Shown here in pieces: positions 31,956 through 38,917 of a stretch of 38,917 nt of DNA. Both the position numbers and the translations under genes were made by a program. The notes beneath the pieces are model-generated. The model was given only the letters and a program-made list of their open reading frames with translations, did not search any database and was not told the origin of the DNA. The DNA is from Collinsella sp. (GTDB lineage: Bacteria; Actinomycetota; Coriobacteriia; Coriobacteriales; Coriobacteriaceae): assembly GCA_019419505.1 (NCBI GenBank), contig DXZS01000005.1, positions 20,143-59,059 on the forward strand. Direction: 5' to 3'. Each line of letters starts with the position of its first letter. The stretch's first letter is position 1.

Positions 31956-33518
31956 ATGCACCATTCGGATTCCGCGACCGTGACCACGGTCGATACGCTT
32001 GCCAAGCTTCTCGACGTGTGCGGCGAGCTGCGCGCATCAGAGCAGGTTGACGAGCGTGCCGTGACCGGCTGCTCGTTTGATTCGCGCGTGGTCTCGGCAG
32101 GTGACGTGTTCTTCTGTAAAGGTGCTGCCTTTAAGCCCGCGTTTTTGAGCATGGCGCTCGATGCGGGCGCCGTCGCATTTGTGTGCGAGGAGTCGCTGGT
32201 CGAGTCTCTGGAGCCGCTGGCGAAGGAGGGCGGTGCTGCGATGCTGGTTGTTGATAGTGTTCGCACGGCCATGGCCCTGTTGCCGCCGGAGGTCTACGAC
32301 CGTCCCGACCACGACGTCAAGATCGTGGGCATCACCGGCACCAAGGGAAAGACCACGGCCGCTTTTATGCTCCAGTCGATTATCAAAGCGGCGGGCGAGT
32401 CCTGCGGCATGATCGGCTCGGTGAGTACCGACGATGGTATCGAGTGCTACGAGAGCACCAATACTACGCCCGAGGCCCCCGAGGTCTGGCGCCATATCGC
32501 CAACTGCCGCACGTCCGGTCGCAAGTCCATGGTCATGGAGGTCTCGAGCCAGGCGCTCAAGTACCAACGCGTCGAGAATCTGCCGTTTGACGTGGCGTGC
32601 TTCCTCAACATCGGCCGCGACCACATCTCGCCGATCGAACACCCCACGTTTGAGGATTATTTTGAGAGCAAACTCAGGATCTTTGACCAGGCAAAGACTG
32701 CCGTGGTGAATCTGGGCACCGAAGAGGTCGACCGTGTGCTGGAGGCAGCGTCGACGGCCGAGCGCTTGGTGACCGTTGGCGTCGAGCATCCCGAGGCGAG
32801 CCTGTGGGCGAGCGACGCACGCATGGTCGGCTTTAGCATCGAGTTCAACTTGCATGGCCTGTGTGCCGACGAGTCCGAGGCGGGGGAGAAGATCCTGCTG
32901 GGTATCGCGGGAGACTTTAACGTGGAGAACGCGCTGGTCGCTATCGCCGCCGCGCGCGAGATCGGCATCGGTATCGAGGCCATCAAGAAGGGCCTCTCCA
33001 AACTGCGTGTGCCGGGCCGTATGGAGGTCGTGGAGTCGAAGGACGGCCGCGTGATTTGCGTTGTCGACTACGCGCACAACCAGCTTTCGTTCCGTTCGCT
33101 TTTCTCGTCGGTCAAGCGCGCGTTTCCCGCTAGTCCAGTCATTGCAGTGTTTGGCGCTGCCGGCGGCAAGGCGCAGGAGCGCCGCGAGCAGCTTCCGCGC
33201 GAGGCCGCACCATATTCCGACCTGATGATCTTTGCCAACGAGGACCCGGCTCACGAGGACCCGATGAAGGTCTGTCGCGAGCTTGCCGAGCATGTTCCCG
33301 ACGATACGCCGAACAAGATCATCCTCGACCGCGAAGCCGCTGTGCATGCGGCGTTCAAGGCGGCGCGCGAGGAGTACGTCAACCCCGATGCTCCCACCAT
33401 TGTCTTGCTGCTGGCAAAGGGTGACGAGGAGCTCATGCACGTGGGCGACGAGTTCGTGCCCATCGAGAGCGACCTTTCGCTGGCCAATCGCCTGATCGAT
33501 GTTACCCAGTTTGACTAA
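31956..33518 (+). CDS. murE: MurE-type UDP-N-acetylmuramyl-tripeptide ligase, probably not diaminopimelate-specific
   Basis: 520 residues: Mur ligase N-terminal domain (SRVVSAGDVFFCKGAAF), ATP loop GITGTKGKTT, NTTPEAP, MEVSSQAL, then VPGRMEVVESKDGRVICVVDYAHN. MurE adds the third residue of the peptidoglycan stem peptide. In DAP-adding enzymes the substrate motif is DNPR. Here the equivalent is E429-D-P-A-H-E-D-P-M437, closer to the DNPANDDP pattern of lysine-adding MurE, with no Arg. So L-lysine or L-ornithine is the likelier substrate (inference). Initiates at ATG 31956 with AGAAAGG upstream. Isolated from other mur genes except murI about 1 kb downstream. Confidence 0.85.
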   Translation: MHHSDSATVTTVDTLAKLLDVCGELRASEQVDERAVTGCSFDSRVVSAGDVFFCKGAAFKPAFLSMALDAGAVAFVCEESLVESLEPLAKEGGAAMLVVDSVRTAMALLPPEVYDRPDHDVKIVGITGTKGKTTAAFMLQSIIKAAGESCGMIGSVSTDDGIECYESTNTTPEAPEVWRHIANCRTSGRKSMVMEVSSQALKYQRVENLPFDVACFLNIGRDHISPIEHPTFEDYFESKLRIFDQAKTAVVNLGTEEVDRVLEAASTAERLVTVGVEHPEASLWASDARMVGFSIEFNLHGLCADESEAGEKILLGIAGDFNVENALVAIAAAREIGIGIEAIKKGLSKLRVPGRMEVVESKDGRVICVVDYAHNQLSFRSLFSSVKRAFPASPVIAVFGAAGGKAQERREQLPREAAPYSDLMIFANEDPAHEDPMKVCRELAEHVPDDTPNKIILDREAAVHAAFKAAREEYVNPDAPTIVLLLAKGDEELMHVGDEFVPIESDLSLANRLIDVTQFD

Positions 33519-33527
33519 TGAACCATG

Positions 33528-33560
33528 ATGGCGGCGGCGCCCTGAGTGCGCTGTCGCCAT
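33528..33560 (+). terminator. Hairpin after the MurE-type gene
   Basis: 13-bp stem 33528-33540 / 33548-33560 with two G-U pairs and a 7-nt loop; followed by AAGCGTGTT, without a T-run. Confidence 0.4.
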
Positions 33561-33625
33561 AAGCGTGTTCCCTCAATCAAAACATGCCGTCCAAGTCCAA
33601 ACCCTTCTACGTAAACGGAGTAACC

Positions 33626-34537
33626 ATGTCCCACAACACCCTGCCGACCGTTGCCGAGCTTTCGGGCGAGATGCGCGAGCGCTTGGCCAAGGTCAAGTAC
33701 GTCTTTACCGACCTGGATGCCACGATGCTCGCGCCCGGCTCGTGCGTGCTGCGCGACAACGACGGTAACCCCTCGACCAAACTCGTCGAGGCCGTCGTGG
33801 CACTTGCCCGCGCTGGTATTCAGGTGGTTCCCACCTCGGGCCGCAACCGTACCATGATCCACGAGGATGCGCGCGTGCTCGGCCTCAACTCCTACATCGG
33901 TGAGATGGGCGGCCTGGTCATGTACGACCTCAAAGCCAACGATTGGGAGTATCTGACTGGCGACATGCCTTACGACCCCGCCTGCGGCCTTACTCCGCAC
34001 CAGGTGATCGAGCAGACCGGCGTGTGCGAGAAGATTCTTGCCCGCTGGCCGCACAAGATCGAGTATCACAACGACATGTCGACCGGCTACAAGTACCGCG
34101 AGGTCACCGTCGGCATGCGCGGCGATGTGCCCGACAATGAGGTCCAGGCCATCCTGGACGAGGCCGGCTGCGGCCTGGTGTGGGCCTGTAACGGTCACCT
34201 GACGCATCTGTCCAAGCCGACGACGCTCGAGCTCGATCGCGTCGAGGACGGTCGCGCGTTTAACATCAATCCCGCCGGCCTCAACAAGGGCGTTGCCATC
34301 GCGCGCTTCTGCGAGCACCTGGGGATTGAGCGCGAGGAGACGCTCGCGCTCGGCGATTCCGAGTCCGACTTCTACATGGCCGATCACGTGGGCACGTTCT
34401 GCCTGGTCGAGAATGGCCTGACGAGCGCCGGCGCGCCCGAGTTCCTGGCTGCTTGCGAGAACGCTTTCGTTACGCGCGGCAAAATTGTCGACGGTTGGGC
34501 GGCGACGGCAGAGCTGCTGGTCGCGGCGCGTTCGTAG
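33626..34537 (+). CDS. HAD superfamily (Cof/type IIB-like) hydrolase
   Basis: 303 residues. HAD motif I FTDLDATML (two catalytic aspartates), motif II TSGRNRT, a long cap domain (about 90-230) and motif IV GDSESDFYM. A Cof-type phosphatase that could act on sugar phosphates or nucleotides; substrate not predictable. ATG 33626 with CGGAG 6 nt upstream is preferred to 33584. Between the MurE-type gene and murI, probably co-transcribed with murI. Confidence 0.82.
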   Translation: MSHNTLPTVAELSGEMRERLAKVKYVFTDLDATMLAPGSCVLRDNDGNPSTKLVEAVVALARAGIQVVPTSGRNRTMIHEDARVLGLNSYIGEMGGLVMYDLKANDWEYLTGDMPYDPACGLTPHQVIEQTGVCEKILARWPHKIEYHNDMSTGYKYREVTVGMRGDVPDNEVQAILDEAGCGLVWACNGHLTHLSKPTTLELDRVEDGRAFNINPAGLNKGVAIARFCEHLGIEREETLALGDSESDFYMADHVGTFCLVENGLTSAGAPEFLAACENAFVTRGKIVDGWAATAELLVAARS

Positions 34538-34588
34538 CGCGGCGTCGCCGCACTTGGACATGTCTTTTCGAGAGAGACTGGTGAGGTA

Positions 34589-35473
34589 ATGTCCGATATC
34601 GAGAATCCGACAGGCGACACGCGCCCGATTGGCGTGTTCGATTCTGGTTTGGGCGGTCTGACGGTTGCGCGCGCCATCGCGACGGTGCTGCCGCACGAGT
34701 CCGTCTACTACTTCGGCGACACCAAACGCTGCCCCTACGGCACGCGCACCGAGGATGAGGTGCGCTCGTTTGCGTTGCAGGCGGGCCGTTGGCTGTCGAA
34801 GCACGACGTCAAGATTATGGTCATCGCCTGCAACACGGCGACAGCTGCGGCCTTGCGTCTGGCCCAGCAGGTGCTCGACGTTCCCGTGATCGGCGTGATC
34901 GCGCCGGGTGCCCGTGCGGCAATCAACAGCACCCGTTCGCGTCGCGTGGGCGTGCTCGCCACCAACCTCACCATTCGCTCGGGCGCCTACACGCGCGCCA
35001 TTCAGGATCTAGATGCCGGCGTCGATGTATACGGTTGTCCTGCCTCGAGCTTTGTCGAGGTTGTCGAACACGAGCTCGCCTCGGGTGCACATCTGCAGGA
35101 ACAGTGGCTCGAGAACGAGGACATCTTCGATACGCCTGCCGTGCGTGCGCTGGTGGGTGCCACGGTTGAGCCGCTGCGCGACCACGGTATCGATACCGTG
35201 GTGCTCGGCTGTACGCATTTTCCGCTGTTGGTGGGACCTATCCGGCATGCGCTGGGGCCTGGGGTGCGCGTCGTAAGTTCCGCCGAGGAGACCACGCGCG
35301 AGCTGACCGATATCCTCACGCGCCGCGAGCAGCTGGCGGGCGACGCCGCCGAGCCGCAGCATCGTTTTGCCACGACGGCCGATAACATTGCCGAGTTTGC
35401 GGTGGCGGGCAGCTTTATCTTTGGTCAGCCGCTCAAGAGCATCGAACATATCGATATCGATGAGCTGAAATAG
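34589..35473 (+). CDS. murI: Glutamate racemase
   Basis: 294 residues; supplies D-glutamate for peptidoglycan. GVFDSGLGGLTV, the catalytic pair Cys81 (IACNTATAA) and Cys208 (LGCTHFPLL), and FGDTKRCPYGTR are all present. Length is slightly above the usual 265-285 because of the C-terminal tail. The ribosome site upstream of ATG 34589 is weak (GAGG). Genes murI, rph and rdgB run in the same direction, an order I recall from other Gram-positive genomes. Confidence 0.95.
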   Translation: MSDIENPTGDTRPIGVFDSGLGGLTVARAIATVLPHESVYYFGDTKRCPYGTRTEDEVRSFALQAGRWLSKHDVKIMVIACNTATAAALRLAQQVLDVPVIGVIAPGARAAINSTRSRRVGVLATNLTIRSGAYTRAIQDLDAGVDVYGCPASSFVEVVEHELASGAHLQEQWLENEDIFDTPAVRALVGATVEPLRDHGIDTVVLGCTHFPLLVGPIRHALGPGVRVVSSAEETTRELTDILTRREQLAGDAAEPQHRFATTADNIAEFAVAGSFIFGQPLKSIEHIDIDELK

Positions 35474-35527
35474 ATGTAAGGCAGCCGCCAAAGCCTTCGC
35501 CACATCTTTTGCCGAAAGGATATTTCT

Positions 35528-36253
35528 ATGGAGTACATGCAGGTTAACCGCGCCAACGGCCGCGCCGCCGATGAGCTGCGCCCCATCAAGCTTACCCGCG
35601 GCGTTATGAAGCACGCCCACGGTTCGTGCCTGGCCGAGTTTGGCGATACGCGCGTGCTGTGCGCTGCCACCATCGAGGAGGGCGTGCCGGGCTGGCGCAA
35701 GGGCGCCAAGGCCGGTTGGGTAACGGCGGAGTACGCCATGCTGCCGGCATCGACCGGCAAGCGCTGCAAGCGCGAGCACGCCAACCGCAAAGGCCGCTCC
35801 ATGGAGATCGAGCGCCTCATTGGTCGCAGCCTGCGTACCGTCGTCAACATGAAGGCGCTCGGCGAGTACACCGTCACCGTCGACTGCGACGTGATCCAGG
35901 CCGATGGCGGTACGCGTACGGCGAGCATTACCGGCGCCTGGGTGGCGCTGCACGACGCCCTCGCCATGTGGGTCGAGGCAGGCAAGATCGAGCGCATCCC
36001 GCTTACCGGCCAGGTGGCTGCCATCTCTATGGGCGTTGTCGACGGCAATACGCTGCTTGACCTCGATTATTCCGAGGACAGCCACGCCGAAGTCGACATG
36101 AACCTCGTCGCCACCGACACCGGCGAGATGATCGAACTTCAGGGTACCGGCGAGCAGGCGCCCTTCGACCGTAAGCGTCTCAACGCCCTACTCGACCTGG
36201 GCGACAAGGGCGTTGCCGAGCTCATCGAGCTTCAGCGCCAAGCCCTCGCCTAA
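35528..36253 (+). CDS. rph: Ribonuclease PH
   Basis: 241 residues; phosphorolytic 3'-5' exoribonuclease maturing tRNA 3' ends. N-terminal NRANGRAADELRPIKLTRG, GDTRVLCAAT, MLPASTGKRCKREHANRKGRS (too conserved to be anything else) and the IQADGGTRTASITGA block. ATG 35528 with GAAAGGA 7 nt upstream. Its TAA stop merges with repeat copy C. Confidence 0.97.
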   Translation: MEYMQVNRANGRAADELRPIKLTRGVMKHAHGSCLAEFGDTRVLCAATIEEGVPGWRKGAKAGWVTAEYAMLPASTGKRCKREHANRKGRSMEIERLIGRSLRTVVNMKALGEYTVTVDCDVIQADGGTRTASITGAWVALHDALAMWVEAGKIERIPLTGQVAAISMGVVDGNTLLDLDYSEDSHAEVDMNLVATDTGEMIELQGTGEQAPFDRKRLNALLDLGDKGVAELIELQRQALA

Positions 36254-36303
36254 CCTGCCAAAAAGGGATGTTAATTTTGGTAGGTTTTATCTGGGAAAAC
36301 GTC
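36252..36303 (+). repeat. Dispersed hairpin repeat, copy C (52 bp)
   Basis: Begins with the last two bases of the rph TAA stop: AACCTGCCAAAA, loop AGGGATGTTAA, TTTTGGTAGGTT, TTATCTGGGAAAACGTC. The 12-bp stem has one G-U pair. It differs from copies A and B by a 2-nt deletion in the loop and several substitutions. Same orientation relative to its upstream gene as copy B. Confidence 0.75.
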
Positions 36304-36393
36304 GAAGTATAAGGTTTCTGTCGCCAGGGAGGGGAGAGGGCTCGAGGCCAGTTTCCCTTGGGCGGCATTGCTATAGAGACAAGGAAGCCAGTC

Positions 36394-37035
36394 ATGGCAC
36401 TAGAGAAGATCGATATCGACACCCTCGACCCGGCGGCGACCATCGTCGTGGCAACGGGCAATGCCCATAAGCTCACCGAGATCGAGGCCATTTTGGGCAA
36501 GGTCATGCCCGAGGTTCGCTTTGTGGCGTTGGGTCAGCTGGGTGATTTTGAGGACCCCGAGGAAAACGGCACGACGTTTTTGGAGAACGCCATCATCAAG
36601 GCGCAGGCCGCGGTAGAGGAGACGGGGCTTATGGCCATCGCCGACGATTCGGGCCTGGTCGTTGATGCCCTGGACGGTGAGCCGGGCGTGTACAGCGCAC
36701 GCTATGCGGGCGTGCACGGCGACGATGCCGCCAACAACGCCAAGCTCCTCGTGAATCTGGAGGGCGTGGCCGACGAGGACCGCACCGCGCGTTTTATGAG
36801 CGTCGTCGCGCTTATCGACACGGACGGCCTGGTCACTTATGGCGAGGGCGCCTGCGAGGGCGCTATCGCACACGAGGGCCGCGGCGATCATGGCTTTGGC
36901 TACGACCCACTGTTCCTGCCGGTCGACACGCCGGGCAAGACCATGGCCGAGCTGACGGCGGACGAGAAGAACGCCATCAGCCATCGATTCCATGCGCTCG
37001 AGCATCTGTCCGCCAAACTGACGGGCGAGGAGTAA
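36394..37035 (+). CDS. rdgB: XTP/dITP diphosphatase (RdgB/HAM1 family)
   Basis: 213 residues; hydrolyses non-canonical purine nucleotides (dITP, XTP). VVATGNAHKLTEIEAIL at the start, NGTTFLENAIIKAQAA, ADDSGLVVDALDGEPGVYSA and HGFGYDPLF are diagnostic. ATG 36394 with AAGGAAG (36381-36387) is chosen over the open frame from 36358. Its stop lies 3 bp before dtd, so the two are surely co-transcribed. Confidence 0.96.
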   Translation: MALEKIDIDTLDPAATIVVATGNAHKLTEIEAILGKVMPEVRFVALGQLGDFEDPEENGTTFLENAIIKAQAAVEETGLMAIADDSGLVVDALDGEPGVYSARYAGVHGDDAANNAKLLVNLEGVADEDRTARFMSVVALIDTDGLVTYGEGACEGAIAHEGRGDHGFGYDPLFLPVDTPGKTMAELTADEKNAISHRFHALEHLSAKLTGEE

Positions 37036-37038
37036 GCC

Positions 37039-37485
37039 GTGCGTGCGGTGGTGCAGCGCGTACTCAACGCCGGCGTGACGGTCGACGGCGAGTGCGTGGG
37101 TAAAATTGGGCGCGGCTATCTGGTGCTGCTGGGCGTGGGCCACGGCGACACGCGCGCCGAGGCCGATAAACTGTGGGGCAAGCTCCGGGGCTTGCGCATT
37201 AACGAGGACGAGAACGGTAAGACCAACCTGGCACTTGCCGATGTCGACGGCGAGGTTCTCGTAGTGTCGCAGTTCACGCTGTTCGCCGATTGCCGTCACG
37301 GCCGCCGCCCATCGTTTACGGATGCCGGCGCCCCCGATGTCGCCAACGAGCTCTACGAGTACTTCCTGACGCTCGTTCGCCAAGATGTCGAACACGTGGC
37401 GCACGGCATCTTTGGCGCCGATATGAAAGTCGACTTGGTCAACGACGGCCCATTCACCATCGTCTTGGACACGGACAACCTTTAG
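37039..37485 (+). CDS. dtd: D-aminoacyl-tRNA deacylase
   Basis: 148 residues; removes D-amino acids mischarged on tRNA. MRAVVQRVLNAGVTVDG, SQFTLFADCRHGRRPSFT and the cross-subunit VNDGPFTIVLDT with the Gly-Pro motif are all there. GTG start at 37039 with GAGGAG 6 nt upstream inside the rdgB end. A perfect hairpin follows its stop. Confidence 0.95.
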   Translation: MRAVVQRVLNAGVTVDGECVGKIGRGYLVLLGVGHGDTRAEADKLWGKLRGLRINEDENGKTNLALADVDGEVLVVSQFTLFADCRHGRRPSFTDAGAPDVANELYEYFLTLVRQDVEHVAHGIFGADMKVDLVNDGPFTIVLDTDNL

Positions 37486-37513
37486 GTTACGCGGTTTTAC
37501 CAAACCGCGTAAC
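37486..37513 (+). terminator. Perfect hairpin after dtd
   Basis: GTTACGCGGTTT / AAACCGCGTAAC, 12 bp, loop TACC, immediately after the stop codon. No T-tract follows, so it may act with other signals. Confidence 0.5.
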
Positions 37514-37571
37514 AACTGGTCATGCGAGGTTGTCGTCTGGTACGTATTTGGGACGGGGTTTATTTAGCTAC

Positions 37572-37601
37572 TTGCGTATGGCGGCAGCAGGGTGCTATAG
37601 T
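37572..37601 (+). promoter_or_regulatory. Candidate veg-ispE promoter
   Basis: TTGCGT (37572-37577), 18 bp, TATAGT (37596-37601), about 68 bp before the veg ATG. One of the best promoter-like matches in the window. Confidence 0.5.
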
Positions 37602-37621
37602 ATTAGAGTTTTGTCTATCTT

Positions 37622-37641
37622 AGGGGTATTATCCCCTTTTT
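37622..37641 (+). terminator. Possible leader attenuator before veg
   Basis: AGGGG / CCCCT (5 bp, 6-nt loop) followed by TTTTT, between the candidate promoter and the veg ribosome site. The short stem would make a leaky terminator. Confidence 0.4.
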
Positions 37642-37668
37642 GAATTGCACCTTCTGGAGGCCCTGTTC

Positions 37669-37965
37669 ATGGAAGAGATGGAAGTCAATCACGTCGACGA
37701 CATCCACGAGAAGCTGACCGATATGGTGGGCGATCGCGTTAAGGTGAAGGCCAACATGGGCCGCACCCGCGTCGTCGAGCGCATGGGCACCATCAAGAGC
37801 GTCCACCCCGCCGTCTTTATCGTCGAGGTTGACGAACGTCGCGGGCGCAAGTCGCGTCAGTCCTACCAGTATATCGATGTCCTCACCGGTCAGGTCGAGC
37901 TGTTCGACCCCGAGAGCGGCGAGCATATCTTTACCCCGCTCGGCAATCAGCTCGAGGAGCACTAG
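37669..37965 (+). CDS. veg: Veg family protein
   Basis: 98 residues: VDDIHEKLTDMVGDRVKVKANMGR, RMGTIKSVHPAVFIVEVDE, SYQYIDVLTGQVEL, the Veg (DUF1021) pattern. In Bacillus Veg is linked to biofilm formation and sporulation timing; its role here is open. ATG 37669 with GGAGG 8 nt upstream. In Bacillus veg lies just upstream of ispE (with sspF between); here it abuts ispE directly, with 2 bp between. Confidence 0.88.
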   Translation: MEEMEVNHVDDIHEKLTDMVGDRVKVKANMGRTRVVERMGTIKSVHPAVFIVEVDERRGRKSRQSYQYIDVLTGQVELFDPESGEHIFTPLGNQLEEH

Positions 37966-37967
37966 CG

Positions 37968-38864
37968 GTGACCGATCGGTCCCTGACTCTTTCCGCGCCG
38001 GCAAAGATTAACCTCTACTTGGGGGTTCATACCGAGCGCGATGACCGCGGCTACCACAGGGTCGATTCCCTGATGGCAGCTGTCGGTCTTTCCGATACCG
38101 TGACGGTTACGCCGGCACAGGCGCCGACCGTCCAGACGGTTCCGGCATCAGATTTTCCCATGCAAAAGAATACGGCGTATCGGGCTGCGGTTGCTATGGC
38201 CGAGCATTATGGTCGCGAGGCAAGCATCTGCGTGACGATTGAGAAGCGCATTCCATTGTGCGCCGGCTTGGGCGGTCCCTCGACGGATGCGGCCGCGGTC
38301 ATTGTCGCCTTGGCGGAGCTCTGGGGAATTGATCGCTCCGACCCCGCGCTCGACGACATTGCGCGGGGCATTGGTGCTGACGTCCCGTTCTTTTTGCACG
38401 CGAGCCCTTCGTTCTACGTAGGTGGGGGAGACGTGCTGGCAACTGAGTATCCCGTGCTGCCCGCAACACCCGTCGTGTTGGTCAAGCCGCGCGAGGCAAG
38501 CGTTTCGACAATTGAAGCCTATCGACGTTTTGACGAGGCCCCGGTGCCTGCGGACAAGCCCGGCGCGATAGCTTCTGCCTTGCGTGCCGGTGATGCCGAG
38601 ACGGCATATGCACTCATCCATAACAACCTGGGCGTCATTTCCGCACAGATGGAGCCGCAGATTCAAACGGTTCTCGATTGGCTGCGTAAACAGGACGGCA
38701 CGGTTGCTGTAGATGTGTGTGGATCGGGCGCCTGCTCGTTTGCCATTTGCGACACCGCCGCCACGGTCGAAAGGCTTGCCGACGCTGCCCTGCAAAACGG
38801 CTGGTGGTCCTGCGCGACGGAGCTCATTCCCAACACGGTTCGCATCGAAGTGCCAAAGAAGTAG
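37968..38864 (+). CDS. ispE: 4-diphosphocytidyl-2-C-methyl-D-erythritol kinase
   Basis: 298 residues; GHMP kinase of the MEP isoprenoid pathway. SAPAKINLYLGV, the ATP loop PLCAGLGGPSTDAA (family form usually GLGGGSSDAA, here with Pro-Ser-Thr), IGADVPFFLH, and the C-terminal VCGSGACSFAI. GTG start at 37968 with GAGGAG upstream in the veg end. The last 53 bp of the window (38865-38917) hold no recognisable feature. Confidence 0.94.
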   Translation: MTDRSLTLSAPAKINLYLGVHTERDDRGYHRVDSLMAAVGLSDTVTVTPAQAPTVQTVPASDFPMQKNTAYRAAVAMAEHYGREASICVTIEKRIPLCAGLGGPSTDAAAVIVALAELWGIDRSDPALDDIARGIGADVPFFLHASPSFYVGGGDVLATEYPVLPATPVVLVKPREASVSTIEAYRRFDEAPVPADKPGAIASALRAGDAETAYALIHNNLGVISAQMEPQIQTVLDWLRKQDGTVAVDVCGSGACSFAICDTAATVERLADAALQNGWWSCATELIPNTVRIEVPKK

Positions 38865-38917
38865 GTTGATTTCCGATCTCAGCCGAACACATTGAGCAAA
38901 TAGGCCATTCCCGCAGT

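Noticed and set aside
1..38917. CRISPR array or phage genes
   Set aside because: No regularly spaced direct repeats and no integrase, capsid, terminase or cas-like proteins were seen.

Overview
The window looks like a piece of the chromosome of a Coriobacteriia member, most likely Collinsella or a close relative. Reasons: high GC content; strong bias to GAG, GGC and CTC-type codons; GTG starts; an Asp23/AmaP operon; a riboflavin ECF transporter with both ATPases fused; a Veg-ispE pair; a YebC gene; and a LAQTG-type sortase signal. The genus is my inference from gene content, not a database result. Almost everything is ordinary chromosomal housekeeping on the + strand. Only the OPT transporter, the M20 peptidase and one tRNA-Val are on the - strand. 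I see no phage, CRISPR array or complete insertion sequence.

Layout. 1-768 is the tail of a sortase-anchored surface protein. 969-2672(-) is an OPT-family transporter. 2865-5704 holds coaX, a dCMP deaminase, a NifU-like scaffold and lgt. 5839-8022 is a large polytopic membrane protein (DUF6020-like) and 8188-8994 is yebC. 9161-10636 is the amaP / DUF2273 / asp23 envelope-stress operon. 10845-13300 holds a YitT-family protein and a zinc-ribbon membrane protein, ending at a convergent terminator with an M20 amidohydrolase (13432-14895, -). A YtcJ-like amidohydrolase diverges from it (15064-16701). 17125-19152 is groES-groEL, bracketed by two very large nested palindromes. 19490-23012 is an FMN riboswitch followed by ribU, fused ecfA1A2 and ecfT. 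Two PNPOx-like paralogues follow (23043-23944). 24202-29090 is argCJBD, the route from N-acetylglutamyl phosphate to ornithine, behind a 39-bp operator-like palindrome. 29091-29962 is a non-coding accessory patch: an AT-rich MITE-like element, a 184-bp-period tandem repeat and tRNA-Val(UAC). 29963-38864 holds asnB, a MurE-type ligase, a HAD hydrolase, murI, rph, rdgB, dtd, veg and ispE.

How the genes work together. Several loci serve the cell wall and envelope: a MurE-type ligase whose substrate motif is not the diaminopimelate type, MurI for D-glutamate, Lgt for lipoproteins, the Asp23 complex, and a surface protein. argCJBD makes ornithine. If this lineage builds ornithine into peptidoglycan, as I recall for Collinsella, the arg operon and the MurE-type ligase would be functionally linked. 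RibU/EcfA/EcfT form a complete FMN-controlled riboflavin importer.

The most unusual content is non-coding. It comprises (i) the two nested inverted repeats around groESL, with perfect arms of 35 and 37 bp; (ii) a dispersed, stop-codon-abutting hairpin repeat of about 54 bp with three good copies and one degenerate copy; (iii) a 215-bp element with 32-bp terminal inverted repeats; and (iv) a truncated duplicate of the tRNA-Val 3' end. I see no clear new protein-based system.
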